Shown: positions 16,729 to 25,410 of the stretch, piece after piece | How positions within the stretch are numbered: position 1 is the stretch's first letter | Layout of the letters: every line of letters begins with the position of its first letter | Source: Desulfobotulus pelophilus | Lineage (GTDB): Bacteria > Desulfobacterota > Desulfobacteria > Desulfobacterales > ASO4-4 | Length of the DNA: 64,000 bases | Assembly: GCF_026155325.1 (NCBI RefSeq) | Contig: NZ_JAPFPW010000005.1 | Location: 62,001-126,000, forward strand | Reading direction: 5' to 3' | Position numbers and translations under genes: made by a program | The notes under the pieces: generated by a model | What the model was told of the DNA's origin: nothing | Seen by the model: the letters and a program-made list of their open reading frames with translations, nothing else | Database searches by the model: none

Positions 16729-18458
16729 TTCGACAGGAAGAAGAACCTTCCCCAAGACTGTTTCCCCGCAGGATGTTGATGATGATTACCCCTGCTGTTT
16801 TTGTACAGAAAATGAAACAGATGGATGGAGAAGCTCTGCTCAAGGGACTGATGCCTCTGCTGGTGGCGCTGCCCCTTGTTCTTTTTGTACTTTACCCCAT
16901 GGTGCATATCCTTGGCCGCAGTTTTCAGACTCCCGAGGGCACGGGTTTTGGCAACTATATTTCCGTTATGGGAACATCACGTTTTTTGGGTCTTGTGTAC
17001 AACAGTTTTGCCGTTACCCTGATGACAACGGGAATTACCCTCATTCTGGCCTATATCTATGCCTATGCCATACAGAGAACCCGTATTCCCTTTAAAAATT
17101 TTTTCCGACTTCTTGCCCTGATTCCGGTGTTTGCTCCCTCTCTGGTTCAGGCCCAGGGGCTGGTTCTTCTGCTGGGCCGCAATGGCCTGATCAACCGCAC
17201 CTTTGGCACGGATTTTTCCATTTACGGATACTGGGGAATTGTCATTGCCAGTGTTCTCTATGTGTTTCCCTATGCCTTTCTCATTTTTTCCGCCTCCCTT
17301 GCCATGGCGGATAACCGCCTTTACGAATCCTCCCGCATTCTGGGGGCAGGCAGTGTCAGAACCTTTCTGAAAGTAACCCTGCCTTCCACCCGCTTTGCCG
17401 TCATGGCATCGGGATTTGTGGTGTTCACTCTGGTAATGACGGATTTCGGCAATCCCATGGTTATTGGCGGAGATTACAGTGTACTGGCAACGGAAGTATA
17501 TAATCAGGTGATAGGACAGGCAAACTTTGAGCTGGGCGCGGTCATCGGCATGATTCTGCTGCTGCCCGTGGCACTGGCTGTTGGACTGGAAAAGTGGCTG
17601 ACACGAGGTGGAAATATGGAGATCTCCGACCGTGCCCAGCCCTTACAGATTCAGCCCCATCTTCCAAGGGATCTTGCCTTTGGCAGCTTTGTTCTTCCCA
17701 TGGCATCTGTCATTCTCGCAGTGGTGGGTGTGGTGATTTTTGCAAGCTTTACCCATCTGTGGCCCTATCGCATGGAGTTTTCCCTGCGTCACTACAATTT
17801 TGATGTGCAAAATGGCATGGCTCCCCTGTGGAACAGTATTTATATCGGGCTGATGGCAGCCGGTACCGGTGTGATTGTTGCGGGTCTGGGTGCATGGGTT
17901 ACGGAACGCTGCCGCACATTCATGGACGGACCTTTGTATTTTCTCTGCATTGCACCCGCAGCCATTCCCGGCATGGTGCTGGGCCTTGGCTATGTGCTGG
18001 CCTTTAACCATCCTTCCAGTCCCGTTTCCATGCTCTATGGTTCTCTTCTGCTTTTAGCCATTTGTAATGTTTATCATTACCATGCCCAGGGTTTTCTCAT
18101 CGCTTCCACCAGCATGAAACAGATAGCAGGAACCTATGATGAGGCTTCCGCCGTTCTGGGCGGGTCTTTCATAAGGACCCTGCGCAGAATCACCCTGCCC
18201 CTGATGTGGCCCACCCTTGTGGGGGTGGCGGTGTTTTTCTTCATGCGAAGCATGGTGACCCTCAGTGCGGTGATTTTTCTCCTAACGTCTTCCACGCAGG
18301 TGGCGGCCGTTTCTGTTCTGATGCTGGAAGATCGGGGTGCTGTGAATCAGGCGGCCGCATTTTCCGTATGCATCATGGCTGTAGTGGTGGGTGTGCTGCT
18401 GGTGGCAAGGCTTCTGCTCAATGCCTTCGGATACAGACATGTCTCTTTGATTCGGTAG
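16719..18458 (+). CDS. Fused double-permease subunit of the ABC importer (PhnU2/FbpB-like)
   Basis: A 579-residue membrane protein made of two tandem permease halves, each with about six transmembrane helices. Each half has a coupling (EAA) loop: ESSRILGAGSVRTFLKVTLP in the first and DEASAVLGGSFIRTLRRITLP in the second. A single chain with two permease domains is the usual form in the PhnU2 and ferric-iron importer families. GAGGG lies before the ATG at 16719. It completes the import complex with the preceding binding protein and ATPase. Confidence 0.88.
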   Translation: MALIRQEEEPSPRLFPRRMLMMITPAVFVQKMKQMDGEALLKGLMPLLVALPLVLFVLYPMVHILGRSFQTPEGTGFGNYISVMGTSRFLGLVYNSFAVTLMTTGITLILAYIYAYAIQRTRIPFKNFFRLLALIPVFAPSLVQAQGLVLLLGRNGLINRTFGTDFSIYGYWGIVIASVLYVFPYAFLIFSASLAMADNRLYESSRILGAGSVRTFLKVTLPSTRFAVMASGFVVFTLVMTDFGNPMVIGGDYSVLATEVYNQVIGQANFELGAVIGMILLLPVALAVGLEKWLTRGGNMEISDRAQPLQIQPHLPRDLAFGSFVLPMASVILAVVGVVIFASFTHLWPYRMEFSLRHYNFDVQNGMAPLWNSIYIGLMAAGTGVIVAGLGAWVTERCRTFMDGPLYFLCIAPAAIPGMVLGLGYVLAFNHPSSPVSMLYGSLLLLAICNVYHYHAQGFLIASTSMKQIAGTYDEASAVLGGSFIRTLRRITLPLMWPTLVGVAVFFFMRSMVTLSAVIFLLTSSTQVAAVSVLMLEDRGAVNQAAAFSVCIMAVVVGVLLVARLLLNAFGYRHVSLIR

Positions 18459-18647
18459 GGCCGTATGGCATTTTGACATGAAACTGACCGCAGGCAGACA
18501 GAGGTATAGGCATCCGGTTGAGAAAAGCCGGGGTTGTGGATTCAGAATAAGACGACAGAAAACGATGCAGGCGAACCCTCTGCAGGGCGGTACCGCAATC
18601 TGCTTGTGGCCTGCCGGGGGGACGGATAAGCAGCTCGTTGGTTTTTT

Positions 18648-19898
18648 TCAGGTGAAAAAAGAGTCCTCGTGCAGACACAGAAGAATGCATATTCCGGGCA
18701 GACCTGTCACGGCAAGAAAGACAAGACTTCTTACGCGGCTGGATGAAGGCCGGTTCCGGTTGAGCACCAGATACAGGAGCATGGCAAGAACGATGCCTGC
18801 AAGGGAGCCGACACCGCCCGTATGCAACTGTAGTGTGGCCTGATTCTGCCATGGGCTTTCAAGGCTCAGGACGAGGGGGAAAAGAAAGTCCTTTATGTGC
18901 CGGACACTATTGTTTTCATGGGAAAAGGGTAGCGTGAAGGAGTGAATGGGCTGATAAGCCCTGTCCATGGCTGTGGCATGAACCTTTTTTCCCTCCGTGA
19001 GGATAAGGGTGCGGTAAAGGGGATTGACGAGAAGTTTTATGTTCATACGATCCGGGTCGTAGCCGGCGGAGGGCAGCGGAATCAGTTCATAGTTATGCCA
19101 GGTTATGAGAAAAATTCCGCCTTCTTTTGTAATCAGAAGGCCGTAGAACTCCCGCCTTTGGTTTTCGGAGATAATGATATCCAGAATGTCCATATCGGGT
19201 GGAATGGCGGTTTTGCGGATGTGCGGTTGATCCAACACCCTGCGGATGTGAAATACCTGTTCTTTGCTGTCTTGCACAAAGTAGCCCTCATCAAAGGGCT
19301 TAAGATTGGTGGGGTTACCACTGATCAGGGTGGCGGGAAAGACAAAACCCTCTGCCTTCAGGTTTTCCGTAAAACGATGGGAGAGAGTCTCGTCTTTGCG
19401 GTTTGTGTCTGCATGGATGAACTCCATGCCATTTTTTGTAAAGCGGAATACATCTTCGGGAAAGGGAAGCATGGTTACCGCAGGATTGTTGTTGAAGAGA
19501 GGATAGATGGGTATCTGCGGGTATCTGCCTCTTATATCTCTGGCCTTAATCTCAAAGGACTGACGGTGTGTCCGTACGGCTTCACTGTCAAAAACCGTTC
19601 CTGCAAGCTTCAGGGGTTCTTCATTTCTCAGTTCGTAATTTCGAAAATAGACAAAGGGAAGAAGATCTTCCCATTCCTGACGGCTGAATTCCCTGCCGCT
19701 TTCATCTGCGTACAGGAACTGATGACTGCCAAGGGACTTTTGATAGACAAAGTTCTTTTGCACCGGACTGAAAAAAACAAGAGGTTCTTCGTGTCTGGGA
19801 GTCCATACTTTATCAAACAAGGCAGGCAGTACGGAAAAGGTGGCGATCACAGCTATGATCAGGGTACTCCAGCGGGAGATGTGGTTCAAAGGCATCAT
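18648..19898 (-). CDS. DUF4857-like membrane-anchored protein
   Basis: A 416-residue protein with one N-terminal hydrophobic anchor (TLIIAVIATFSVLPALF), a long extracytoplasmic middle, and two hydrophobic segments at the C terminus (LAGIVLAMLLYLVL; RSLVFLAVTGLPGICILLCL). I recall DUF4857 proteins with this layout beside small ABC transporters, and the context fits. It is the last gene of a four-gene minus-strand unit and overlaps the permease gene by 4 bp. A role as an accessory or sensor part of the transporter is likely; the substrate is unknown. Confidence 0.65.
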   Translation of the reverse strand: MMPLNHISRWSTLIIAVIATFSVLPALFDKVWTPRHEEPLVFFSPVQKNFVYQKSLGSHQFLYADESGREFSRQEWEDLLPFVYFRNYELRNEEPLKLAGTVFDSEAVRTHRQSFEIKARDIRGRYPQIPIYPLFNNNPAVTMLPFPEDVFRFTKNGMEFIHADTNRKDETLSHRFTENLKAEGFVFPATLISGNPTNLKPFDEGYFVQDSKEQVFHIRRVLDQPHIRKTAIPPDMDILDIIISENQRREFYGLLITKEGGIFLITWHNYELIPLPSAGYDPDRMNIKLLVNPLYRTLILTEGKKVHATAMDRAYQPIHSFTLPFSHENNSVRHIKDFLFPLVLSLESPWQNQATLQLHTGGVGSLAGIVLAMLLYLVLNRNRPSSSRVRSLVFLAVTGLPGICILLCLHEDSFFT

Positions 19899-20563
19899 GC
19901 ACCTCCCTGACGGAATCGGCGGCAGGCATCAAAGATACCCGGAAGAGCCAGGACTGAAAGCATAAAAAGGAAGGGAAGAACCGGGGAAAGCCAGTTATAA
20001 CCGCTGCCGGTGAAGTGGACTGCCGTAAGGCTTGCGAAAACAAAGGCATGAAAAATCCTGCGGGACGGGGAAGGTTCAAGGAGAAGGTGCACTCCACCGA
20101 GATAGGCAAGAAACCCGGCACATATCCAAGGAAGAAGGGTGGGAACGGATGCCCGGGCTACTTCTGCCGGGAAATAGTTGAAGAGGAGAATGCCTGTGAG
20201 TAGTATGTCCAGACCCGTAATGGCAGCGAGATGAAGGATGCCTGCAAGCAGGCTGAGAAAAAGCATGCGGTTTTGATTCATGGGAAGATGAAGAGAAATC
20301 CGCATTCTGCGGCCGGAAACTTCCGGCAGAAACTGGGCTGTGGCCAGCACAAGTCCTGTTATCAGAGGGAGATATCGCAGGGGTTCATAAAACAGGGTAT
20401 GCAGGTGGATGGCCTGATACCAGACCATTTCCGCATGTTCCATGTGAATGATCTGCCGGATATCCAGGAATATTTTCATGCATACGCCAAGATTAACCAG
20501 AAGGGCAGCCGTAAAATACCAGCGGAGCTTGAGCCATTCCTTCATAAAAAGGGATTGCCACAT
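19895..20563 (-). CDS. ABC transporter permease (six-helix type)
   Basis: A 222-residue integral membrane protein with about six hydrophobic helices, such as YFTAALLVNLGVCMKIFL, YLPLITGLVLATAQFLPE and LLAGILHLAAITGLDILLTG. It resembles the small permeases paired with CcmA/YhaQ-type ATPases and has no sugar- or peptide-importer signature. It starts one base after the ATPase stop and overlaps the DUF4857-like gene. It is presumably the membrane half of an exporter or of an assembly transporter. Confidence 0.8.
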   Translation of the reverse strand: MWQSLFMKEWLKLRWYFTAALLVNLGVCMKIFLDIRQIIHMEHAEMVWYQAIHLHTLFYEPLRYLPLITGLVLATAQFLPEVSGRRMRISLHLPMNQNRMLFLSLLAGILHLAAITGLDILLTGILLFNYFPAEVARASVPTLLPWICAGFLAYLGGVHLLLEPSPSRRIFHAFVFASLTAVHFTGSGYNWLSPVLPFLFMLSVLALPGIFDACRRFRQGGA

Positions 20564-20564
20564 G

Positions 20565-21443
20565 TCAGTATTTTCCCATCAGTCCGATGAACCCGTCTTC
20601 CAGGCTCATGGGGACCTGTTTCAGATCCAGAGGGCGGATGCCGAGACCGGCCAGATGCCCGGCCAGTTCTTCTCTGTCACCATAGGAGTAAAGGGTAGTT
20701 ATGTTCCCCCTCTGTTCCATGCCGGTGATGAGGGTGTCTTCGCGGATATTCTGCCCGTTTTCAGCTGTGAAGGTGAATTTTTTGAAGGCAGTCATGAATT
20801 CCTTGAGCGATGTTTTCATGATGCGGCCCTTATCCAGAAAGAGCAGGGTGTCTACCAGCTGTTCCAGATCCTGAACAATATGACTGGTTACAAAAACCGT
20901 TTTGTCACCGGAAGCCACAAAATCGTGGAGAACATCCAGAAACAGGCGGCGGTAACCCGCATCCAGTCCCATGCTGTAATCATCCAGAATGAGCAGGTCG
21001 GGATTTTGGGCCATGATTACTCCCAGTACCACCTGGGACCTTTGTCCACAGGACATCTGGCTGACTTTATGACTGGGCGAAAGGCCCATCCGGCTCACAA
21101 GATCATGGAAGATTTCCCCGTTCCAGTCCGGGTACCAGGCCCGGAAAAATTTTTCAGTCTGGGTGATGGTCATGAATTCATAGGCCTGATGGCCTTCATG
21201 GAGCAGACCCACACGCTTTCGTAAGGCAGGAGAAAGGCTGTGGGAATTTTCTCCCAGTACCAGACAGCGGCCTGAACCGGGTTTGAGAAAACCCATGAGT
21301 ATGTTCACAAGGGTGGTTTTGCCCTGACCGTTTTTACCCAGAAGACCGCATACGGACCCCGTGGGAACGGAAAAGCAGAGATCCTCATAAACGGTTTTGC
21401 CATTATAGCGGTGGCAGAGATGGCTGACTTCGATGGCGTTCAT
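20565..21443 (-). CDS. ABC transporter ATPase of the DUF4857-associated system
   Basis: A 292-residue ATPase of the CcmA/YhbG exporter-like group: Walker A GLLGKNGQGKTTL, Walker B PDLLILDDYSMGLDAG, and switch region VFVTSHIVQDLEQL. The signature motif reads QMSCGQRSQV rather than LSGGQ, a conservative departure. A C-terminal domain of about 80 residues follows. The start overlaps the end of the upstream small secreted protein gene by one base, so all four genes are probably one transcript. The overall role is export or metal-linked assembly, by inference. Confidence 0.87.
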   Translation of the reverse strand: MNAIEVSHLCHRYNGKTVYEDLCFSVPTGSVCGLLGKNGQGKTTLVNILMGFLKPGSGRCLVLGENSHSLSPALRKRVGLLHEGHQAYEFMTITQTEKFFRAWYPDWNGEIFHDLVSRMGLSPSHKVSQMSCGQRSQVVLGVIMAQNPDLLILDDYSMGLDAGYRRLFLDVLHDFVASGDKTVFVTSHIVQDLEQLVDTLLFLDKGRIMKTSLKEFMTAFKKFTFTAENGQNIREDTLITGMEQRGNITTLYSYGDREELAGHLAGLGIRPLDLKQVPMSLEDGFIGLMGKY

Positions 21444-21757
21444 TATCGGGAAATCTGCCTTCCGGGCACGGTGACCCGGTGGTCGGCACCGGCGTCAAAG
21501 ACTACCACAAAGGGTGTGCGTGGCTTGGTAAATGTAAACGCGGAGTCTTCTCCCATGCGGCCCTGCATCAGAATCCGGCTGTCCGTGGATTCTACACGCA
21601 TGGACACACCCGAAGCGGAAGAACCATCGGAAAAACCACCCTGGCATGTGATGGTATTATCTCCATTATCGTTGCACAGTACCATGGCCCTGTGGGCATG
21701 GGCCGGAAGAGCAGAGGTAAGCAGCAGAGCTGTTAGAATAAAACGTTTAGCAATCAT
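21443..21757 (-). CDS. Small secreted protein resembling the extracytoplasmic part of Ni/Co transporters (NikL/CbiL-like)
   Basis: A 104-residue protein with a clear signal peptide (FILTALLLTSALPAHA, cleavage before HRAMV). The mature N terminus begins with His, and the layout HRAMVLC ... GGFSDGSSASGVSMRV ... VVVFDAGADHRV follows the small carboxypeptidase-like domains attached to nickel/cobalt uptake systems, where an N-terminal His helps bind the metal. The resemblance is from pattern memory. It is the first gene of the ABC/DUF4857 unit and points to a transition-metal substrate for it. Confidence 0.6.
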   Translation of the reverse strand: MIAKRFILTALLLTSALPAHAHRAMVLCNDNGDNTITCQGGFSDGSSASGVSMRVESTDSRILMQGRMGEDSAFTFTKPRTPFVVVFDAGADHRVTVPGRQISR

Positions 21758-21886
21758 GGTTGATGGTCCTTTGCGGAAGATTCCTGTGCGGGTGGATTGC
21801 CATCAATCAGTGAATAGGGAAGAATAGTAAGTTAGTCAATATAATTTTTGCCAATCCAAAAAAAGACTGGCATGGCAGGGCTTTGG

Positions 21887-21927
21887 AAAGAAGAAGGGAA
21901 GACAACGAATGTCTTCCCTTCTTCTTT
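21887..21927 (-). terminator. 18-bp perfect stem terminator downstream of feoB
   Basis: AAAGAAGAAGGGAAGACA (21887-21904) pairs perfectly with TGTCTTCCCTTCTTCTTT (21910-21927) around the loop ACGAA. It lies 15 bp beyond the feoB stop on the minus strand. The stem is unusually long; the tract after it is only TTT followed by CC, so it is partly T-poor. It separates feoAB from the next minus-strand unit. Confidence 0.75.
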
Positions 21928-21941
21928 GCTGCCGGAGCTTA

Positions 21942-24089
21942 TCAGATCATACGTGAAAAAATCTGGAAAAGAAAAACCGATGCAGCAAAGGCAAGGGCTG
22001 TGTTGAATACCATACTGAAGGTGGCCCACTTCCAGCTGGATTCCTTTGCAATGGCCACAATGGTGACAAAGCAGGGACTGTACAGCATGACGAAAGCAAT
22101 CAGGGCTATGGCCGTGGCCACTGTCCATGAAGGATCGGAAGCCAGACGCTGGGCCAGCCCCTGGGAATCTTCTGGGTCCACTTCGCCCATGGAATAGGCC
22201 GTTCCCATGGTGGCAATGATGACTTCTTTGGCTGCAAAACCACCGATGAGGGCAATGTTGGTTTTCCAGTCAAAACCGGCAAGGCTGGAAATGGGTTCCA
22301 GCGCCGTTCCCACGCGGCCGGCCAGGGAGTGGCGAAGAGCTGCCTGGCCTTCTGCATTATCAATGAGAAGAAGCTGTGCCTCGCTGTCCGGAAGTCCGAC
22401 TACGGCCATCCGCTCCCTTTCAAAGGCTTCGGTACGGTTTTCGGGAAGTCCGGGAAAGGTCATGGACACCCAGATGAGAATGGCAATGGCCAGGATAACC
22501 GTACCTGCTTTTTTGATGTACTGCCAGGCCCTTTCCCAGGTATGCAGCAGCACTCCATGGAGGGTGGGCATACGGTAGGGAGGCAGCTCCATGACAAAGG
22601 GGGTGGCCTCTCCCCGTATGAGGGTGGATCGGAGCAGTCTGGCCACCAGAAGGGCGGCGGCCCATGAAGAAAGGGTGATCCAGAACATGGCCTGTGCGGC
22701 ATAGTCACCGAAGAATGCAGCGCTGAGCAGAAGAAATACCGGAACTTTGGCACCACAGCTCATGAAAGGGGCCGTCAGCAGGGTTGCCAGCCGTTCTTTG
22801 GGACTGCGCAGGGTCCGGGCGGCCATGACACCCGGAACGGCACATCCTCCGGGAATTCCGCCGGAAATGACAAAGGGCATGACCGAAGCACCATGGAGAC
22901 CGAAAATACGAAAAATACGGTCCAGCATGTAGGCCATGCGGGCCATGTATCCGGCGTCCTCCAGAAAAGTAACAAGGAGAAACATGACAAGAATCAGAGG
23001 CACAAAACCCATGACAGCACCCACACCATCAATGATGCCGGAAACAATGAGAGACTGCAGAAGTCCCGGAGAGATCAAAGCGGAAGCCATATCTCCCATC
23101 CACCCGAAAAGGGCTTCCACCCATCCCATGGGAATTTCCCCAATGGCAAAGGTGGCTTCAAACAACAGGTAAAAGACCATCAGCATGATCAGGGGGCCGC
23201 CGAGCTGGTGGGTAAGCACCCGGTCAATTTTTTCGGACGTTCGCAGACGGTTCTCCATGCTGTCTTCCCCTCGCTGAACCACTTCTCTGGTGATGGAGGT
23301 GATGAAGCCGTAGCGGTATCCGGCAATAATGGAGTCCGCATGGGTTCTGAGGGTTTTTTGGCAATGATCATCAAGGCTTGCTGTTATTCCCTGCAGTTTT
23401 GAAGCCAGTTCCTGACTGGTATCGCATAAACTGCGGATTTCAGGATCTCCTTCGATATAGCGGAGTGCCAGCCATCGGCAGGGGTAGAGATCCTTGAGTC
23501 TGGTCTGGGTCTCAAGGATTTCCGTCATTTTTTTGAGCACGGGATCCACATCCGGACCGTAGGAAATTTCCAGGGGCTGCCAGTTGCCTTTTCGTTTTCC
23601 GGCAAGCTGAACAGCGGCATCGAGAAGGGCCTCTTTACCCTCCCCTCTGCGTGCCACCGTTTCCACTACCGGTACTCCGAGAAGATGAGAAAGTTGAGGG
23701 GTATTGATCCGGCGGCCCTGCTTCTGGACCTCATCCATCATGTTCAGAGCCAGAACCAGCGGAACGCCCAGCTCCAGAAACTGTACCGCCAGATAGAGGT
23801 TGCGATCAAGGTTGGTGGCGTCCACCACATCAATTACCGCAGAGGGACGCTCCTGTACCAGAACATTGCGGGCTACCCTTTCCTCATCGGACCAGGATGT
23901 GAGGGAATAGGTACCGGGAAGGTCCACAACCCGGATACGTGTTTCTCCGTGGAGCACATCTCCTTCCCGTTTTTCCACCGTAACGCCCGGGTAGTTTCCC
24001 ACCCGTTGACGGGAGCCGGTGAGGGCATTGAAGAGGGTGGTTTTCCCCGCATTGGGATTTCCTCCAAGGGCAATGACTGTGGGCTTCAT
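21942..24089 (-). CDS. feoB: Ferrous iron transporter FeoB
   Basis: A 715-residue inner-membrane Fe(II) importer. The N-terminal G domain has G1 GNPNAGKTTLFNALTG, G3 VDLPGTYSL and G4 ALNMMDE. The membrane half carries the two Gate motifs, including SGGIPGGCAVPGVMAARTL and APFMSCGAKVPVF with a conserved cysteine, and about eight to ten helices. Length is normal for the family, and no FeoC is adjacent. The start overlaps the feoA stop (ATGA). The pair is followed by an 18-bp terminator hairpin. Confidence 0.95.
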   Translation of the reverse strand: MKPTVIALGGNPNAGKTTLFNALTGSRQRVGNYPGVTVEKREGDVLHGETRIRVVDLPGTYSLTSWSDEERVARNVLVQERPSAVIDVVDATNLDRNLYLAVQFLELGVPLVLALNMMDEVQKQGRRINTPQLSHLLGVPVVETVARRGEGKEALLDAAVQLAGKRKGNWQPLEISYGPDVDPVLKKMTEILETQTRLKDLYPCRWLALRYIEGDPEIRSLCDTSQELASKLQGITASLDDHCQKTLRTHADSIIAGYRYGFITSITREVVQRGEDSMENRLRTSEKIDRVLTHQLGGPLIMLMVFYLLFEATFAIGEIPMGWVEALFGWMGDMASALISPGLLQSLIVSGIIDGVGAVMGFVPLILVMFLLVTFLEDAGYMARMAYMLDRIFRIFGLHGASVMPFVISGGIPGGCAVPGVMAARTLRSPKERLATLLTAPFMSCGAKVPVFLLLSAAFFGDYAAQAMFWITLSSWAAALLVARLLRSTLIRGEATPFVMELPPYRMPTLHGVLLHTWERAWQYIKKAGTVILAIAILIWVSMTFPGLPENRTEAFERERMAVVGLPDSEAQLLLIDNAEGQAALRHSLAGRVGTALEPISSLAGFDWKTNIALIGGFAAKEVIIATMGTAYSMGEVDPEDSQGLAQRLASDPSWTVATAIALIAFVMLYSPCFVTIVAIAKESSWKWATFSMVFNTALAFAASVFLFQIFSRMI

Positions 24090-24322
24090 GGGCGTTCCTC
24101 CACCCGAATCCAGTCCGCTTCATTGTTGCGCAGGGTGAGGGTAAAATCTCCTATGCGCAGAGCCACAGGATCTTTCAGGGGGGCACGACCCGTAATCCGG
24201 ATTTTTGCTCCGGGAACAAGGCCCATCTCGCGAAGTTTTCGGCCCAGCTCTCCTTCGGCAAGGACCTCATGGATGAAGGCGGTTTCGTTGACACGCATGC
24301 GGCGCATGGGTTTGATGGTCAT
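24086..24322 (-). CDS. feoA: Ferrous iron transport protein FeoA
   Basis: A 78-residue SH3-like cytoplasmic protein needed for FeoB function. The pattern GELGRKLREMGLVPGAKIRITGRAPLKDPVALRIGDFTLTLR is interrupted nowhere and matches the family (quoted in parts: GELGRKLREMGLVPG, then VALRIGDFTLTLR). The ATG at 24322 follows GAAGGATC. It overlaps feoB by 4 bp. I looked for a Fur site upstream and found only a weak candidate near 24567, so regulation is not settled. Confidence 0.92.
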   Translation of the reverse strand: MTIKPMRRMRVNETAFIHEVLAEGELGRKLREMGLVPGAKIRITGRAPLKDPVALRIGDFTLTLRNNEADWIRVEERP

Positions 24323-24892
24323 GATACGATCCTTCGGTATGTCAGAAAAGGATAATGTGAAATGGGGGCAGCTTCTGTTCCGGTATCGGTTTGTCCGGTT
24401 ACAATCTGCCGGAGATCTGGGGGTTCTAAGCCCGGGATCCGGGTATGTCAATCTTTTTCACGGTGCGGGGATACTGGCAGCAATCTTCTGGATTATCAGC
24501 AGGGTGGGGGGAGGAAATGTATGCTCATGGGCCGGATCTGCATTGCCTGGGAAGGGCTTCTCTGCTATGAATGATGCATTATCACCTAGTCTATGCAGCA
24601 GGGCATACAAGCAGCAAATTTTACGCTTGGTAAGGATTATTCCTGCGCAAGGCAGGCATAGGTCGTCCGTTTACCACGGAATCTTATGGCTGGAGAATCC
24701 TGGCCTGCGCGGAAGGGCGGCGTCGGAAGATGGCGGTTGTTTAAGCTGATATGGTTTGTGGCACCTGCGCTGGCTTTCGCTGTGCTGAACAGCAACGCAC
24801 GGGCACAGCGGTGTTTTGTCTTGGAGTAAGCTGTTCTTACAAATAGTGAAAAGGCTTTTTCATCATTCTGCCATTTATCAGAAAGGGATGCC
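24323..24892. other. 570-bp intergenic region without a supported gene
   Basis: Divergent spacer between feoA (minus) and the TIGR03546 gene (plus). No ORF with convincing composition is present. It contains an 8-bp inverted repeat CGCTGTGC/GCACAGCG (24778-24785, 24803-24810) and, 30-60 bp downstream, GTAAG/CTTAC, both possible leader hairpins. An imperfect ATGATGCATTATC stretch near 24570 is the only faint Fur-box-like sequence seen. Promoters for both genes should lie here but could not be fixed by eye. Confidence 0.5.
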
Positions 24893-25396
24893 ATGATACA
24901 GCCCATTGCTTCTTTTTTAAAGATTCTGAATTCAGAAGCTTCGCCTGCGCAGATCAGTCTTGCCTTGTGTTTTGCCATGGTTGCCGGATTTATTCCGTTT
25001 TTCAATCCTTTTACCCTCTGCGTGCTGTTTGTGGTGCTTGTATTGAGGGTTAATCTTTCGGCCTTTTTGCTGGGATGGGGCTTTTGTACGGTTCTGGCCT
25101 TTGTAATGGATCCTTTGTTTCATAGTCTGGGGCTCGTTCTGCTTTCCTTCACTGGACTGGAAGCCTTATGGACCAGTCTTTACAATATCCCGCTTATAAG
25201 GCTGACCCATTTTAACAATACGGTTATGATGGGCAGTCTGGTGGTATCCTTTCTGCTTTTTATTCCTCTTTTTTTTATGCTTCAGTTCCTTATCGGAAAA
25301 TACCGAGGTCACTTCATGGGCTGGATTCAGAAGACCCGTATGGCTCAGATCATCAAGGGGACCAAAGTTTTTATGGCTTATAGGGCACTTCGCTGA
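24893..25396 (+). CDS. TIGR03546 family membrane protein (DUF2062-like)
   Basis: A 167-residue inner-membrane protein with about four hydrophobic segments, including FAMVAGFIPFFNPFTLCVLFV and VVSFLLFIPLFFMLQFLI, quoted in part. It resembles TIGR03546 proteins, which occur next to TIGR03545 proteins, and that partner follows 15 bp downstream here. The pair may handle envelope or lipid traffic, judging from the AsmA-like partner, but no function is established. AAAGGGATGCC precedes the ATG. Confidence 0.8.
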   Translation: MIQPIASFLKILNSEASPAQISLALCFAMVAGFIPFFNPFTLCVLFVVLVLRVNLSAFLLGWGFCTVLAFVMDPLFHSLGLVLLSFTGLEALWTSLYNIPLIRLTHFNNTVMMGSLVVSFLLFIPLFFMLQFLIGKYRGHFMGWIQKTRMAQIIKGTKVFMAYRALR

Positions 25397-25410
25397 AAGG
25401 GAGGAAAACA

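Noticed and set aside
24560-24590. Possible Fur box upstream of feoA
   Set aside because: Only a loose match to the GATAATGATAATCATTATC consensus and about 245 bp from the feoA start; too weak to report as a site.
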